Positions 32,485 through 45,193 are shown, counted from the stretch's first letter. The stretch: DNA of 64,000 bases from Arthrinium phaeospermum (GCA_006503535.1 QYRS01000005.1:1612001-1676000), one strand, 5' to 3'. The notes: generated by a model not told the origin, from the sequence alone. Program-made: numbers and translations.

Positions 32485-33285
32485 TTTGTGTGGAATGATA
32501 TGAGCGGGCGCGTTGTAGCAATAGAATTCAGATGGGCAGAATGAACAAAAAAAGTACCAGAATAGATTTAAGTTTAGCTTGTTTTTTCCAGTTGCTCATG
32601 GAGACCCCACCAGACCACTGCACTAGCCCCAGCCTGCAGCTCTTCAGCTTTACCGTGCTGCATGTGAGGTGCCATCGCTCATTCCAGATTAAGCAATGGA
32701 ATAAACGAGGACTGATGTGCACACCCAGTGTATCGTGATTGAATAACTGATAGCTGGTAATAAACGAGCGTACCAACAAACATCTGATACTGGGTGGAAA
32801 AGCAGGTTAGTAACGGAATGTCATCGATGGTATAGCTAGCAATCTTGGGTAATAACCAGTGTCGAAGCACTGGAAGTACGGTGTTGCTCGTACACTCATA
32901 TCTGGTTATACCGGTCGGTAGCGACTGTTGTGTGCTGCCTCTGAAATAGAACCAACGACTATGCGGCAATAATAATCATGAGGAAGGCCAGTGACACGAA
33001 AGGAAACTTGTATTCATTCGTCACAACGCTTGTGGTAGGGAGATCCAGTCCGAAATGTCCCATGTCCGATCTATCTGAACAGTAAAACACACAAGTCCAA
33101 AAAAGCGCGCATAATGCCTTCATTGTATCAATCTCATCATCTATGGCCAGGACCCAACTATCCAACGGCATAGCTGCGGATACCAGACGTATCCGAACTA
33201 TGTGCCGTATTCTAAACCCATAGAAAGCCCCCCCAAGCGCGGCACATGCTCTGCTGGCGCCGGGTCAAACATCTCGTCCTCTTAC
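32485..33285. other. Intergenic, SEC9 to DHR2
   Basis: A 0.8-kb region holding the DHR2 promoter and the SEC9 3' end. No gene recognised; a 70-residue minus-strand ORF at 32959-33171 has a hydrophobic end but no support. Confidence 0.5.
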
Positions 33286-34766
33286 TTAACGGATGCGCTT
33301 CAGCCTCTCCGTATTGAGCCTGGCAGCGTCGTCGAGCCGGACACTCTAGATGGCTGTTAGCATATGTTCTTGTAACGTGTTCCTTGTAATGACATACCTT
33401 GTCACCCAGTCGATCTATGAGCTGGTTCTGATCCTCAATCTCCTTGCCCATCAGCTTGGCCACGCTGTTCAACGTCGTGACGTGGCCAGCAGTGCGCGCC
33501 ATGGCGTCATCAATACGGTCCTCGTTCTGGTCGTCCTCCGAGTCATCCTCGAATGCATACTTGGACTTCTCAGCTCCACTGGACCGCGACCACTTCTCAG
33601 AGCTTCTTTGAGCCTTGTCGATCTCCTTAAAGCCCTGCTCCATGCGAGAGTTCGCGTCGTATCCGGATTTGCGAGTGGCATCGCGCATGTCTCGGTCAGC
33701 TCGGTGGTTGCTCAAGGTGCGTTCCTCCATCTCCCTGGTACGCTTGCTTGATGTGAATGGATTGTTGACGTGCACGGCGAACATGCTGCGGTTCAGACTC
33801 TTAAGCTTCTTTGTCGAGACATCGGCCTCGCGTGTAGATGTGCTGGCCTTGTCAAGGAGCGTCTCGGTATAGTTGAGGCGCTCGTGCTGGGCGCCAAGCC
33901 TGGCGTAAGTGCCCAAGGCTGTTTCAACGGCTTGCGACGCAATACGTTCCGAGTTCTCGGCAGAGTTGGCAGACTGGAATGGTCAGCGAATGAGGCTAGA
34001 AGCATTGGAATCGGGATCTCGACTTACGGCCATCTTGGTTTCTTTGATCTGGCGCTTAACATCCTGAACCTCCTCCTCTTCTTGCTCTTCGGCGGTCAAT
34101 TCACGGTGCTGATTTCAAGACTTTGTTAGCACGCACTACCCTCACGAGCCAGGAGCAAGGGACCTGATGCTTACCTCGCCGTAGCCTCCATAGCTAGTAC
34201 CGGGGTTGCCGTAATCTCCAGCACCAGGCGCAGCTGGCTGCTGTTGTTGTCTCTGGGCTCGCTCTTGTGCCCCTGAGAAGAGAGCATCTCTGGTGGAGTC
34301 GTCATTGCCGCCGAGGCCACCGTAGCCTCCGGGCCTCGAGCGCCCCTGCCTGCACCTCCGCCGTTGTCGTAGCGCGAGCTACCGTAGCCGCCAGCCGATC
34401 CGAACTTTTCGTTCGAGTATCCGCCCGAGGATTGGTTGTTGTTGTAGGGAGGGGGAGCAGTCTCGTTCGATGCGATACTGCCGTTGCGACTGACCGGGGG
34501 CGCGCCGCCACGGGGTCCGCCTGGGAGACCACCCGGGTGGCACGAGGACCGCTAGGGAGACCGCCGCCGCCGTATGGTTGGTTCTTGTACTGGTTGTAAG
34601 TCGCCTGGGCACCTGTAGGGTGTTAATACACATTGTTGCGCCAGCGGCAGCGTAGGGAGCTCGTTAAATTTACCTGTCATGGGAGTCGCATAGGGATCGT
34701 TTCCTCCGGACTTGGCGTACGGGTTCTTAGCCTCCTCGTCCTTCTTGCCAAAGCCAAATCGCCCAT
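33286..34766 (-). CDS. SEC9: SNAP-25-type t-SNARE (Sec9), three apparent one-base losses
   Basis: Five exons: 34674-34766, 34175-34612, 34028-34108, 33398-33973 and 33286-33345. The protein has a Gly/Asn/Gln-rich N-terminal half and two SNARE helices. The Qb helix (SAENSERIASQAVETALG...) is in exon 4 after a coiled segment, and the Qc helix (DDAMARTAGHV...IEDQNQLIDRLGDK) continues over the last intron to LNTERLKRIR. Sec9 pairs with a syntaxin and a v-SNARE for exocytosis at the plasma membrane and is essential in yeast. Frame breaks: right after the start (ATGGGCGATTTGG), near 34525 (ACCCGGGTGG) and near 34325 (GGCCCGGAGG). Each fits one missing base, and exon lengths then agree with phase. 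The last exon uses acceptor TCTAG at 33346-33350. Confidence 0.85.
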
Positions 34767-36587
34767 CTTGTATGACTTTCCGGTCTTCAAGCCGAGACTA
34801 ATCGAAGAGAGGGATTAATCGATGCAAACACGGCCGGCGGGCGTGTTTGTTTAGATTCGGGTAGTTGTGAATAGAAAGCCGTACGTCGTCGCCGTAATGA
34901 ATGGAGTGGTTATTAGGTAAAAGACGTTGTTGTTGTTCTGGTATGCGTCTGCTTTGTTAAAGGCAAAGGGGGGTGAGCTGGGCTGGGTCGACCTTTAAAG
35001 GGTAATGGTGGGGCTTGAAAGGCGGTTTTGGTTTGTCTTAGGTGCGTTTCGCAAGAGCACCACGGGCACCCTCCAGCAATGCCGATCCACTGATCACCCA
35101 AACCGCCTTCTCCAGTCCCCTTTTTCAGGGTTCTCGCTTGCAGATTGGGCACTTGTCGGTACCTACATGCAACATATTCCCCTTCCAAATCTTTCGATGC
35201 TGATACATCAAATGGAATCCCCTTTGCTCAACAGTTGATTTTGAACGGACCAGGAGTCCCGATTCTAAGCCACATTTGTACTCGTCAGGCCAGAGTCAGG
35301 CTCCTAGCTGCGCATCTCGCATCTCCGTTGACTGGGGTACGGCGTAAGGCAGACGCATTCTTTTGAAAGGTACTGTGGCAACACGAAGACTAGGTAAAGC
35401 TCAGCCACGGGAGCCAAAGGCGATTCTAGCGACAAAGCCCCCCACTATCAGGACTCACACCACACTGGAATACGGGGTGCATGTGTTGTTAGAGGACAGG
35501 AGGCAGGAGGCAGGAGGCAAGCGGTAGGCAGTGACAGTACATGCATAAAGACATGTACCCGGTATGCGATGATCGGTTGCTTTCAGAAACACCTGGCGCC
35601 TAACCCGGGTCCAATAAAACATGTCAATTGAGTCCAACTGTTGGAATTATCTCTTCATTTCTAAAAAAAGGATCGATTTCATTCGGAAGTATTCTGGAAA
35701 TGGGTTATTTTCTGTATCCGCAATTGCAAAGGTCGATCTGTCGATGCACATGTGCTGGGGCCAGTTTATTTTTACCACATTCAGTTCAGAGCATATGGGT
35801 GGAGGATGGGGGGCAACAGCTACTAAAAAGGTGTGCTATGTCCATTCCATTACTATGCATCAAGATCATGTGTGCCATCTGCCTCTTCGATCAGTATGCG
35901 AGGAATGCTACAGGCAGTTGGTACTGTGCTGTGGCAGGATGGCATTGGGCATGGCAAACTGGCTGACTGGTGATTGACTCCTAAATCGAATGCTTTTCTG
36001 AACGGGCCCGGTTGGAACTCGACGGGGTGACTGGTTCACCGTTACTGCCCCATACCAAGTGAGTGGGTGACGTGGTACCTCCCCTGCATAACATACTCGG
36101 GCACTTTCAGCCGTTGTTCTTTCCACGTTGCTTACTTGCACCCATTTGAACCGGAGTCGGAGCTATCATGTCGACTCATCAATCTCTCTAGGAGTCCGGT
36201 CTGACTTAATATCTTGGCTCCTGAGCTTTACTTTGAAAGCATCCAATTCGTATATACTATATACGCTGGCAACATCACTTTTGAGTGTTTGCTTATCGAA
36301 TTATGCTTACCGACTTCTCTGCATGATTGATACAACTCGCTTTCTCCAATAACTTGACGTCCCCAGGAAATCTCCAGGCCATCAAGGACACAGCATCTAA
36401 TTGCCTGAAAATGATCACTCGTATAGCGCAGGACCCTACTCCAACAAGAAGCAAAACAAAAATATACTACTTCAACTCCGTGTAACAGGGTTTAGCTAGG
36501 AGTGCCAATCAGTACTGGCAGCGAAATAACTCTTGACTTAGCTATTCTGGGACAGCAGCTACTTGGGAGGGAAGGCTCGGAAACAAG
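34767..36587. other. Divergent intergenic, SEC9 / GTPBP
   Basis: A 1.8-kb region between divergent genes. A short AGGAGGC repeat is at 35497-35518. No gene recognised. The last about 100 bases before 36588 form the GTPBP leader. Confidence 0.5.
35497..35518. repeat. Short AGGAGGC tandem repeat (three units)
   Basis: Three 7-bp units in a row in an intergenic region, with no gene context. Confidence 0.7.
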
Positions 36588-39181
36588 ATGGCTTCTGTCT
36601 TCACATTCGACCCAAACCCCCTAGGGTATCGTCGCCCTGGCTGAGGCCCGAGGAGTCTGCAAAGAACTCGGGAACCGGTGGCTCATCTCCTAGCAGCCAT
36701 GAAGAACCAAACCAGGCCGGTGAGCCAGACATTGACCGGCTGGAGGCAGAGCCGCAAGAAGGGCCGATCGAATACAAGCTCCATCTTCTGCTGCGTGGGC
36801 GCAGGAAGTACGAGATGATGAGCACGAGTATTAAGGCGTCAGGTTCCCGGTCGAGGCCTTTACGACAGCCGGCAGCGAATATGAGCCAAACTCGCCAGAC
36901 AAGGCTGCAACAGCTCACGACGCAACTACTCTGGAGGCTACAGCAGTCTTCGCCGAACCATGCGAAAGCCAGGGGCGATCTAGTGATCCCTAAACTGCCC
37001 GAAGACCACGAAAGCCTTGAGTTCTTGCAAAAACCTCAAAGACTTCTTCCTGGGTTAGAGGAGTCGAACGGTGCACTGTATGAGATAGGGGTGGCCGATG
37101 ATGGCGAGTTCATAGGATTGACTAAGGACGAGATGGATGAGAGTATGACGACGCTGAAGATCATCGCGGCAAGCTTAGGTTGCCGAGTCGATGTGCAACG
37201 AATGAAGGTTGTGGGCAATTGCGAGTGGATTGAGCAGCCGTCGCCAGATGACCAGCCGCCGAAAGACCAGGTTCGACACCATACCGACCTCTGGGTAGCC
37301 GAAGCACTGGTCATGCCTATACTTGAACCTCAAAAGGACCTCAATGACGACGGTGATCAAGCTCATGGGCACCAGGGCTCTTCAGCGGACCCTGCAAAGG
37401 ATGCGTCGCAAACAGAACAACTCCGCGTCTCCATCATTGGGCCAACTACATCTGGGAAGACCACACTGCTTGGTACCCTCGCGAACGGCACCCTAGACAA
37501 TGGACGTGGGAGCAGCCGCATCAATCTACTGAAGCATCGACACGAACGGGTTTCTGGCCAGACTTCGTCTGTGGCTCAGGAGTTGATTGGCTACAAGGAC
37601 CAGGATATCTTCAACTACGCCAGCGTTGACATCGAGGCGTGGACGGACATCCACGACCATTCCGAAGCTGGTCGAATGGTCTTCTTCTCCGACTCCGCCG
37701 GCCACCTGCGGTTCCGTAGGACCATCATGCGAGGCCTCGTTGGGTGGGCACCACACTGGACGTTCCTCTGTATCACAGCAAACGGTGGAAGCGTTGCAGC
37801 ACGACCCGGTCATTCCTTGTCTGGTACCACTGATGACCTTGGCGATATGGCCGATAGCCTCAACCTTGCGCTGACCCATTTGGATCTCTGTCTACTGCTG
37901 GAGGTCCCGATGGTCATCGTAGTAACTAAATCTGATGTTGCGACCAAAGATGCCTTGAAAAGCAACCTCAACCAGGTCTTTTCCAAAATCAAGAATGCCG
38001 GCCGAACACCAAAGCTGCTAACGCCAAATGCTGCTAACAACAGCGTGCTCACAGAGATCCCCGTCTCAAGCCAGCAGCAGGTTCAGAGAGAAGTTGTAGA
38101 ACCTATGTCAAGAGCTACGAGCCTGCTGTCCATGGTGCCTGTTGTCTTGGCAAGCGCAGTGAAAGGGCAAGGCATCGATTTGGTTCACGCGCTGCTAGCA
38201 ACACTACCGATGCCGCCTCCACCAACAGCACGAGACTATGCTCCCCTAGTTTTGAACCCCGAACAACCAGAGGCACTCTTCCACATTGATGATAAATACG
38301 AGCTAGAGTCACGCGTCGTACAAACATCGACTCGCGCCTCTGATGGCAAGGCCATCGTGGTTGCTGGCTATCTACGCTTCGGTCGGATATCGGTGGGTGA
38401 TCGGGTGGTCATTGGGCCTTTCCCGGCGGATGAAGATGAAACCCGTGGTCAGATACCTCGCGATCATCCTACCCCGGGATACGGCTTGTCTGTATCGCAC
38501 CCTTCATCAAGCGAGCTCGCACGCATAGCCTCGCGAAATGCAGTCCCAGCATCCGCCGTCAAGGGAGAGTGGCATAACGCCAAAGTGGTCAATATCCGCA
38601 ACCTGCGGCTCCCAGTACGGACCATGGGCCCTGGCCAAGCCGGCACCATACAAATCGTGCTAGACGATGTTGGCACTCCTGTAGACCACGACTCCGAAAT
38701 CGAGCAAGTGAGGGCCTTCCGCGGTCTTATTCGGAAAGGCCAGGTTCTAGCGATTCCTAGCCAGCATATGTTAGACACTGGACTCTCTCTGCAAGCGGCT
38801 TCCGGTTTCACTGCAATCTTCAAGGACCCTAGAGTCGCTAACCTCACCGGCGGCGGCACTACACTCGTCAACGTCTACGTTGCCACCGTCAGGACGGCCG
38901 CTCGCATTCTACGAGTGTCACGTCAGCTGCCTGACAGAGCCAGCCGAGCAGACGGCGAGGCAGATGACGTCTTCAACATGGCCGAGAGTATCGAGCTCGA
39001 CCCTGCTTATGGCGGCCAAGACGACGCTGAACCGTCGAACTCGCCCGAATACAGCGTCACGTTGGAGCTCCTATCAAGTAGGGAATGGATAGAAATGGGG
39101 TCTCAGGTGGTCTTAATGGAAGGGAGCAATAGCGTGGGCCTGGAGGGTTATGTCGGGAAGGTCGTTGAAATCGCCGAATGA
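36588..39181 (+). CDS. GTPBP1/2-like translational GTPase, one apparent base loss near the start
   Basis: A large intronless gene of about 864 residues. The G domain begins near residue 284: G1 is GPTTSGKTTLLGTLANG, followed by DNGRG; G3 is DSAGH near residue 368; G4 is TKSD near 447. Two beta-barrel domains follow. The order matches the GTPBP1/GTPBP2 branch of elongation-factor-like GTPases, linked in animals to ribosome rescue and mRNA turnover; the fungal role is unclear. The N-terminus reads MASVFTFDPN, then meets five C's at 36617-36621 where one base seems missing, after which the frame PRVSSPW runs to the end. Without that correction the long frame has no ATG start at this end. Confidence 0.87.
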
Positions 39182-39535
39182 CTTCACCACGAGGACGAAT
39201 ATTCTTAAAGTAGCGAGTTCTTTTAGTATACACATATTGGCCACTAGTTCAAGTTAGAATAGTATAATACCATCCAGCCGTCACATTATCAGCAGCTCAT
39301 TGCCAACCCCCTAGCTTTGTATATCACGCCCATCACCAAGACCCTGGATCATAGGAAAGTGCAGTTTCTTGTACTACATACTGGTCGCCTGTCACGTTAG
39401 AGCGGTGGTAGATAAGATCGATGCGCATTTCTCTTGAGGCTTCTTTCTTTGCCCTAACCAAATATGCTATCATTTTAGGTGACTATAGCACCGTCATTGA
39501 TCTCCTTGAACGACGATTCGACCCCGGTGCTTCCA
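39182..39535. other. Convergent intergenic, GTPBP / EMC6
   Basis: A 354-base spacer between two 3' ends, AT-rich at 39200-39260. Nothing else seen. Confidence 0.55.
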
Positions 39536-40129
39536 TTAAGCCCTCACTAACCCGTAGAATAACGTCCACGTCAAGATATAGCCGGCCATCCCCCCCATGA
39601 CGCCGCCAGCCCAGAACTCGTATTGTGTCCGGAAATATCTGCCAGTATCGAGAGGTCCCAGCCCGGACTTGAGTGACGTGGGGGCCACGCGAAAGGCATA
39701 GAAGAGTATCGTCGTCAGGATGGTGAAGATGAAGTAGAACAGGAAGCCGCTGTAGGATTCGAGGCCCAGGATGCCCGCCGCGACGCCGAAGATGGAAGCC
39801 GTGAGAGACTGGAGGTTCGAGAGCACCTGCACGCACAAGACGATGATGATGTCAGTAACCAGTACCCAATGCCGTCATTTTTCTCTGCTTGCGACGCCAG
39901 GTGCGACAGCAATTGCGGCCACTTCCTCGTCGTGGGCTGTGTTTGCCCGTCTGGTCGTTTTCGTTTCCGTTTCGGGGCTGGCCTTGATTCATGCTCGGCG
40001 GCCAGCCTGCTGCCACCACCACCAGACGCACAATCAGATGCGAAACAAAGGAAAAGGTCTTACCTTTGTGTTGTGCATCACCGATTCCGGCACAATCGGC
40101 GCGACCTGGAATTCCCGCTCGGTAGGCAT
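39536..40129 (-). CDS. EMC6: ER membrane protein complex subunit 6
   Basis: Exons 40064-40129 and 39536-39826 join in phase 0 to 118 residues across a 237-nt intron, long for this window. Three hydrophobic helices are visible: SLTASIFGVAAGILGL, FLFYFIFTILTTILFYAF and the C-terminal GGVMGGMAGYILTWTLFYGLV. The short cytosolic N-terminus MPTEREFQVAPIVPESV is typical. EMC6 is a core transmembrane subunit of the EMC insertase, which places moderately hydrophobic helices in the ER membrane. The family is very conserved and the length is normal. Confidence 0.93.
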
Positions 40130-41893
40130 GTTGTTGGGCTGTCGTATATGCGTTGTCGTTTCGCCTGATACTGACTGCTGTTGGCTGGCTGGCTGCTGCT
40201 GCTGCTCTTGGATCTTGACGTTGGGCCGTTAGTTGGTCGCGGCTCAATTGGCAGACCGAGGCCGGGCTGGGCTGCGGGCTGCGTGTGGGCGGGCGGGCGC
40301 TTCAGTGGTGCCAGGTACCTGTTATTGGTGGGTTGTTGAAGAGGACCTGGGGGGTCTCAGCCACGCCGGAAGGCCTACCGTAGTTAGAAAACTTAGAAGA
40401 TGGGCAAACGCCGAGGTTTCCTGAAATAAGAAGGTTGATAGGGTGCAGCTATTGAACTATGTGATCCCATTTGGAATTTGGGTTAATTGACAGATTGACA
40501 GACACTTTTGGCGTCGGATCCTAGTGCAAATGGCGGCCGCGATAGTCGAACAAGCTGACAGACAGCCCGCGATGGAGCAATAGTCCAGAAGACTGCCTCA
40601 TAGTCAACGTGTTGGCAAAGAGGCTTGAGCCCCCAAGAGCCACTTTACTAAAGCCGGGCCGTGGACGTGCGTATCTTTGGACATGCGATGTTATGTACAT
40701 GCACTATCCGAGTATCCGTACAGACATGAGAGACACGAGACACCTGACACCGGCACATGCTGCATGCGTGCATCTACATGCCTGACTGACATAGGTTGGT
40801 TAGGAGCCGCCACCGCCAAAAAGTAACTCCGTCATGCCGCCTCACTGATTACCTTAGGTGTGGTACCCGTAAACGAGAGCGATTCGGCACAGTCGTTTCA
40901 GAGGATGAAATAGGGCAAACGAAACGAAAGTCAATTCCAGAACATGAAATGCTCAGGTTCACATGCAATCAGTGCCCGCGAGAAAGAAAGCAGTTGCTGC
41001 GTAATGCGCTGCGAGAGAAAGGGTCTCGTGGTCCCCACTGGCAGGAAACAGCAATTTGCTGTCATTGGGTAATTTAGGACTTCTCCAAGTATCCGGGTAC
41101 GGCCCTGGCATCATCAATGGATCTCGCGGATCATCATCCATGATCCAAAGTAACATGGCAACGATGGTAGCTACATAACTCGTGCCTACTGCTGTGCTAC
41201 TGCAGTGCTGCAAGTGGCCTGGGTGCGGCCTGGCTAAAGCAAGCTGTACCCAGTAAGGGGCCGAGCACCGATTTCCAGAACATCGATGATTCGACTTCGC
41301 CCTGGCGCTAAGCCAACCGCCGTTAATGAGTCGCTGTGTGGATAACATGGGGAAAGTTGGTTCCTCCACGGCTTTTCCTTACTCGAACAGGAGGCTCATC
41401 TCGGACACTTTAAGATGAAGCTGGTGACATGCCTGCACGGCTAGCCTCTCCTCTCCGTCCTGAGCGTACCGAGTCCTGACCGTCCTGACCATCCTGGGCC
41501 GTCCATAATACAATGCAACATATTATCCACCGGGGCATCTTTGTTGAATAAACAATCCATTTCACCCTTTTCCCGCCGGGCCAAAGTTCGACAGTACCCT
41601 TCCGTAACTAGTGCCTATTCGCTGTCTTACCTGTCAAAGGGATCGACAATCCCATCTAACACAATACATACTGCAGCTTTCTTTGTGTGTGTGAATATCT
41701 CAGACGGGACTCCGTGACGCAAACCCTCTACGGCCAGGACCAGGCATCACCTCCTCCCCCCCAACCCCTCCGCCACACTCGACGACGAATCTCCAGCGTC
41801 CATGGTAGCGAACCCCCGTGCCACATTTCGATTTATCCCCCGTAAGATTGCTGCGACACATGGACCACAGCGATCGTGCAACCTCGCAATTAC
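40130..41893. other. Divergent intergenic, EMC6 / VezA
   Basis: A 1.76-kb region with both promoters. Small ORFs have no recognised domain. No repeats or RNA genes seen. Confidence 0.5.
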
Positions 41894-44156
41894 ATGGAGA
41901 CCTCTTATGAGCCGGGCGGTCCTCACGACGAGTACCAAACCTCTTTTGAGGGTCAAGGTATGATAGCGATACCATGGCTTTAAGTTTAGCTCGCTCCATG
42001 AGCCTGCGCCGACATGCCGTCAGGAACCATATGGCCTGCAGACGTCTAACACTCCCGGTGTATCTAGGCCATGGCATTGTAGAAGACACCGATCACGAGT
42101 CCGATGACCACGACCAAAGCGAGCAGTCGCCCGAGTTCCAAGAGTCGCCGCCGACGAGCCCGACGAGCCCGAAGCCGAGCTTCGCCCCCAGCGGCCAGGC
42201 GAAACCGGTCAGGAGGTTCAAGAATCGGATACCGAGCCCGCTGAACCTGGACATACCGAAGCTCGACAAGTTTCAGCATGCCTACACGGTAAGAAACACA
42301 AGGACCCCTAATCACGAGATGCGTTCGTCGCGACTGAGACGGCCGGTTTTTTAGAAAGCAGTAAAGACTACGGTGGACGGCCATGGCAGTCGCAAATTCC
42401 TCGAGCAACTCCAGTGGATCATCAACTCGTCGCAGCTCCTCGATACGCACACGTTACCCGCATTCGCCTCGACACCCCTCCCGGTTGACTTGCCCGTGCC
42501 CGACTTGCGCGAGAGCTCGCAGGGTCGACCATGGTCTTCGGAGGGCGCCATCGTGGCAGCGGCCCTGGGCATAGGGACGGCCACTCTCGTTCGCTGGTTC
42601 TACATCGGAGGCGTCTTCCACTTCACATTTACGCGGCTGGTGGTGGCGGCAGTTACTCTGTGTTCGGTGGTATTTGGGTTCAGTGTGTACATGCGCCGGC
42701 AGTGGCTCAAGTACATCCATGTGCAGACGCTAGCTCAGGTCAAATTGTTCATCCAAAATTCGGCCGAGCTGGATAGTATGGCTGGGGCAGCTATAGGCTT
42801 CATCACCGAAGTCGAACTGATTGCCCGTGGCTACCGTCTGTAAGTTGCTCTTCCCATGTAAATCTTTGTTTTGGCGCCCGCCAGTCTAACCTAGGGTACA
42901 GGTCACTACCTCTTCCCCCCATCAGCCGCCTTGAGGGCAGCGGGCAGAACGTCAAGAGCGTCAAAATCAGGCGAGAGCTGAATGCCCAGATGCTCAAGAT
43001 AATGAATCGCTATTTCACGACAGCGCGCGCGGTCCGGGAGTTCAGCAACCAGGACCTTCTGCGTTTCCACGAGCAAGGGAAACAATGCGACCCTGAGAGC
43101 ATAGCCTCTTCTCTGGATGACTTCAGAACTGCCAGACTCGAAGTTTCTCAAATGACCAGCAAGCTCAAGGAGTCGTACGTCACCGTCCAAGGCCTCCGCA
43201 AGATGTTTCTGCTCAGTCTGTTTTGCCTCGAGCCGCAGGATGCAAGCAGCGATTATTTGCGCTTCACCACGGCATTGGAAGGTCTCCGGCTCTGCAACGA
43301 CGTAACGGAAAGTGCCACTGCGCAAATCCAGAGAGCGCTAATGGCCGAAGAAAGTAAGTTGCAATATCGGTGACAGAAGGCATCAAATCCGTGCTAATAT
43401 GTGACAGCATTCAATCTCAAGAGTCCAGGCATGCCCCTCAGTCCAGACCGCGAGAAATGGAAGCATCAAGTGAGAAAGATTGGGCTACTGAACAATAGTA
43501 TTCGTGGACTTCAAGCAAAAATGGTCCTCTTAGCTGAGGAATCCAACAAAGTCATCGACGACGAACATGGCGACATGTCACATCTGGGGTCTACGTTCAT
43601 GAGCCAGTACGAAATGATCGGAAAGGACTTGAAGGCTCTAATGGAAGCATGGGAAACTGGGAAGGCAGCAGTGGCTTCGGCTATTAACCGGAATGAGCGG
43701 AAACGGGTTTCGTCTGCCAGTCTGCTGTCCCCGGTGACTTCAACAAGCGAACTCGCATCGGTTTCCGAGGAGAGTGACGGTCCGGATGCAGCCCTCAGGA
43801 GACTCGAAGGCGACCACTCACCGCCGACAGAGCCTGGCAGTCCGAACAACTTCACGACAGATCCTGTGGAGTATGAGGCGATTGCAGAAACTAACACCAA
43901 GCCGAGGAGCACAATGAGCCGCGAGGAAAGGATCAGATCGATGCAAGCAGAACGGGCATCAAAGATTGCTGCTCGAGAGAAGGCGATGGAGAGCGGGTGG
44001 TTCATGGGCGAACTCAAGAGCGTCTTGCAACATCGTGGCGAGGAAACCCTCGCGCCCGGCCACCGCAATTCGAAACGGAGGAGCCTCGGTGCATCGCCGA
44101 TAGGGGATGGCACAAGACCGCTGACCCTGTCCGCCTCTCTACCTTCACAAGGATAG
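41894..44156 (+). CDS. vezA: Vezatin-like myosin-binding membrane protein
   Basis: Exons 41894-41957, 42068-42288, 42355-42839, 42902-43353 and 43408-44156 join in phase to 656 residues. An acidic, Ser/Pro-rich N-terminus is followed by a globular segment and two adjacent membrane helices at about 158-176 (AIVAAALGIGTATLV) and 185-207 (FTRLVVAAVTLCSVVFGFSVYM). Then comes the helical vezatin/myosin-binding domain (to about residue 460) with IGFITEVELIARGYRL and NYRF-like helices. The tail is Ser-rich with a charged helix (MSREERIRSMQAERASKIAAREKAMESGW). In Aspergillus, VezA sits at hyphal tips and supports dynein-driven early endosome transport. The assignment rests on the domain order. Confidence 0.85.
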
Positions 44157-45193
44157 TATGAGCTCCCTCCTCCGTGACTTCGTGAGAAGGGTGGTTTGCT
44201 TTCCCTGTGTCGATTTTCATGACCACATATTAATCACGCCCTGACCTGTTCAGGGCGTGCGAAACGCATTATGACCTGTGATTATTATACGGGCTGCATC
44301 AAGGAGTTGGATTAGACAGCAGACTGTTGCAAGCCTCGTACGACGGCGGACTTGTCCATTTTTTCTCTTTTTTTTCTATTTCTCGTTTACTTTATGACTT
44401 TTTAGGCGCTGGCAGGGCATTTTCGAGCAAGCAAGGCATGCATCGCTCTGGGTCGCAAAAAAATAACACTCACACGATCGTTTGATTTTTCCAATGTGGT
44501 TTTTTTTTGTATATAATTCCTATGCAACAGTACCTACATACTTATAGCCAGCCATTACATACTCAGATTAGACTATAATGTTTCAAAAGCATGAACGATA
44601 CAAGCCAAAAGACTTGGAGTAATTCTTGACAGATGAAGAGGATGAAGCTGCCATAGGCCATACTAGTTCTTGCAGGAGAACGGAAATCGGAGAACGAACA
44701 ATAACCTTATCTAGGTTAGGTGTTTACTTATGTACTTCAATGTTATTAGGTAACTTCCATGCTTTTCGATAGGGTTTCTGTGGATGCAATCTGGCTTACA
44801 TGGCTATGGTGAGGAAGAAAGAATACAGGGGTATCCGAACAGCGTAGGTGGCCTAAGGAGGCCCGGGTGCTTTACGCGAAAATGGAGGCTAAGGGCAATT
44901 GAGCGCGTTTCGACCAGGCAGTCAATTAAGCATCTAACGCGTTAAAAAGCCCACTTTGGACGCGTCGGGCCCAGCATCCCACCCACCTTTAGAAGGAAAT
45001 ATCGTCTGCCTACTCGCTTTCTCGACCGAAAGCTCAGTTGCCAACTACCAACAACATCAACCATACCATCTCACCACATTTTCCGCGACGTTTCTTGATA
45101 CCCATCTATCTCATTGTTTCGTCCTGCAATATTGCAAGGCCTCTTTACTTCTCTTTCTCCAGAATTACCTATTTCATTCACATCACCGCCATC
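44157..45193. other. Intergenic, VezA to PCNA
   Basis: About 1 kb: the VezA 3' region, poly-T stretches at 44360-44520, then the PCNA promoter with two MluI boxes and a pyrimidine-rich leader. No gene seen. Confidence 0.6.
44937..44965. promoter_or_regulatory. Pair of MluI cell-cycle boxes upstream of PCNA
   Basis: Two ACGCGT hexamers at 44937-44942 and 44960-44965, about 230-260 bases 5' of the PCNA start. ACGCGT is the MCB element bound by MBF, which drives replication genes at G1/S in fungi. Two copies 23 bases apart just before a replication gene make function likely. Confidence 0.6.

Noticed and set aside
36563..36590. GTPBP start at 36563
   Set aside because: That position is TTG, and the residues before PRVSSPW do not resemble the expected N-terminus; the ATG at 36588 with one missing base fits better.
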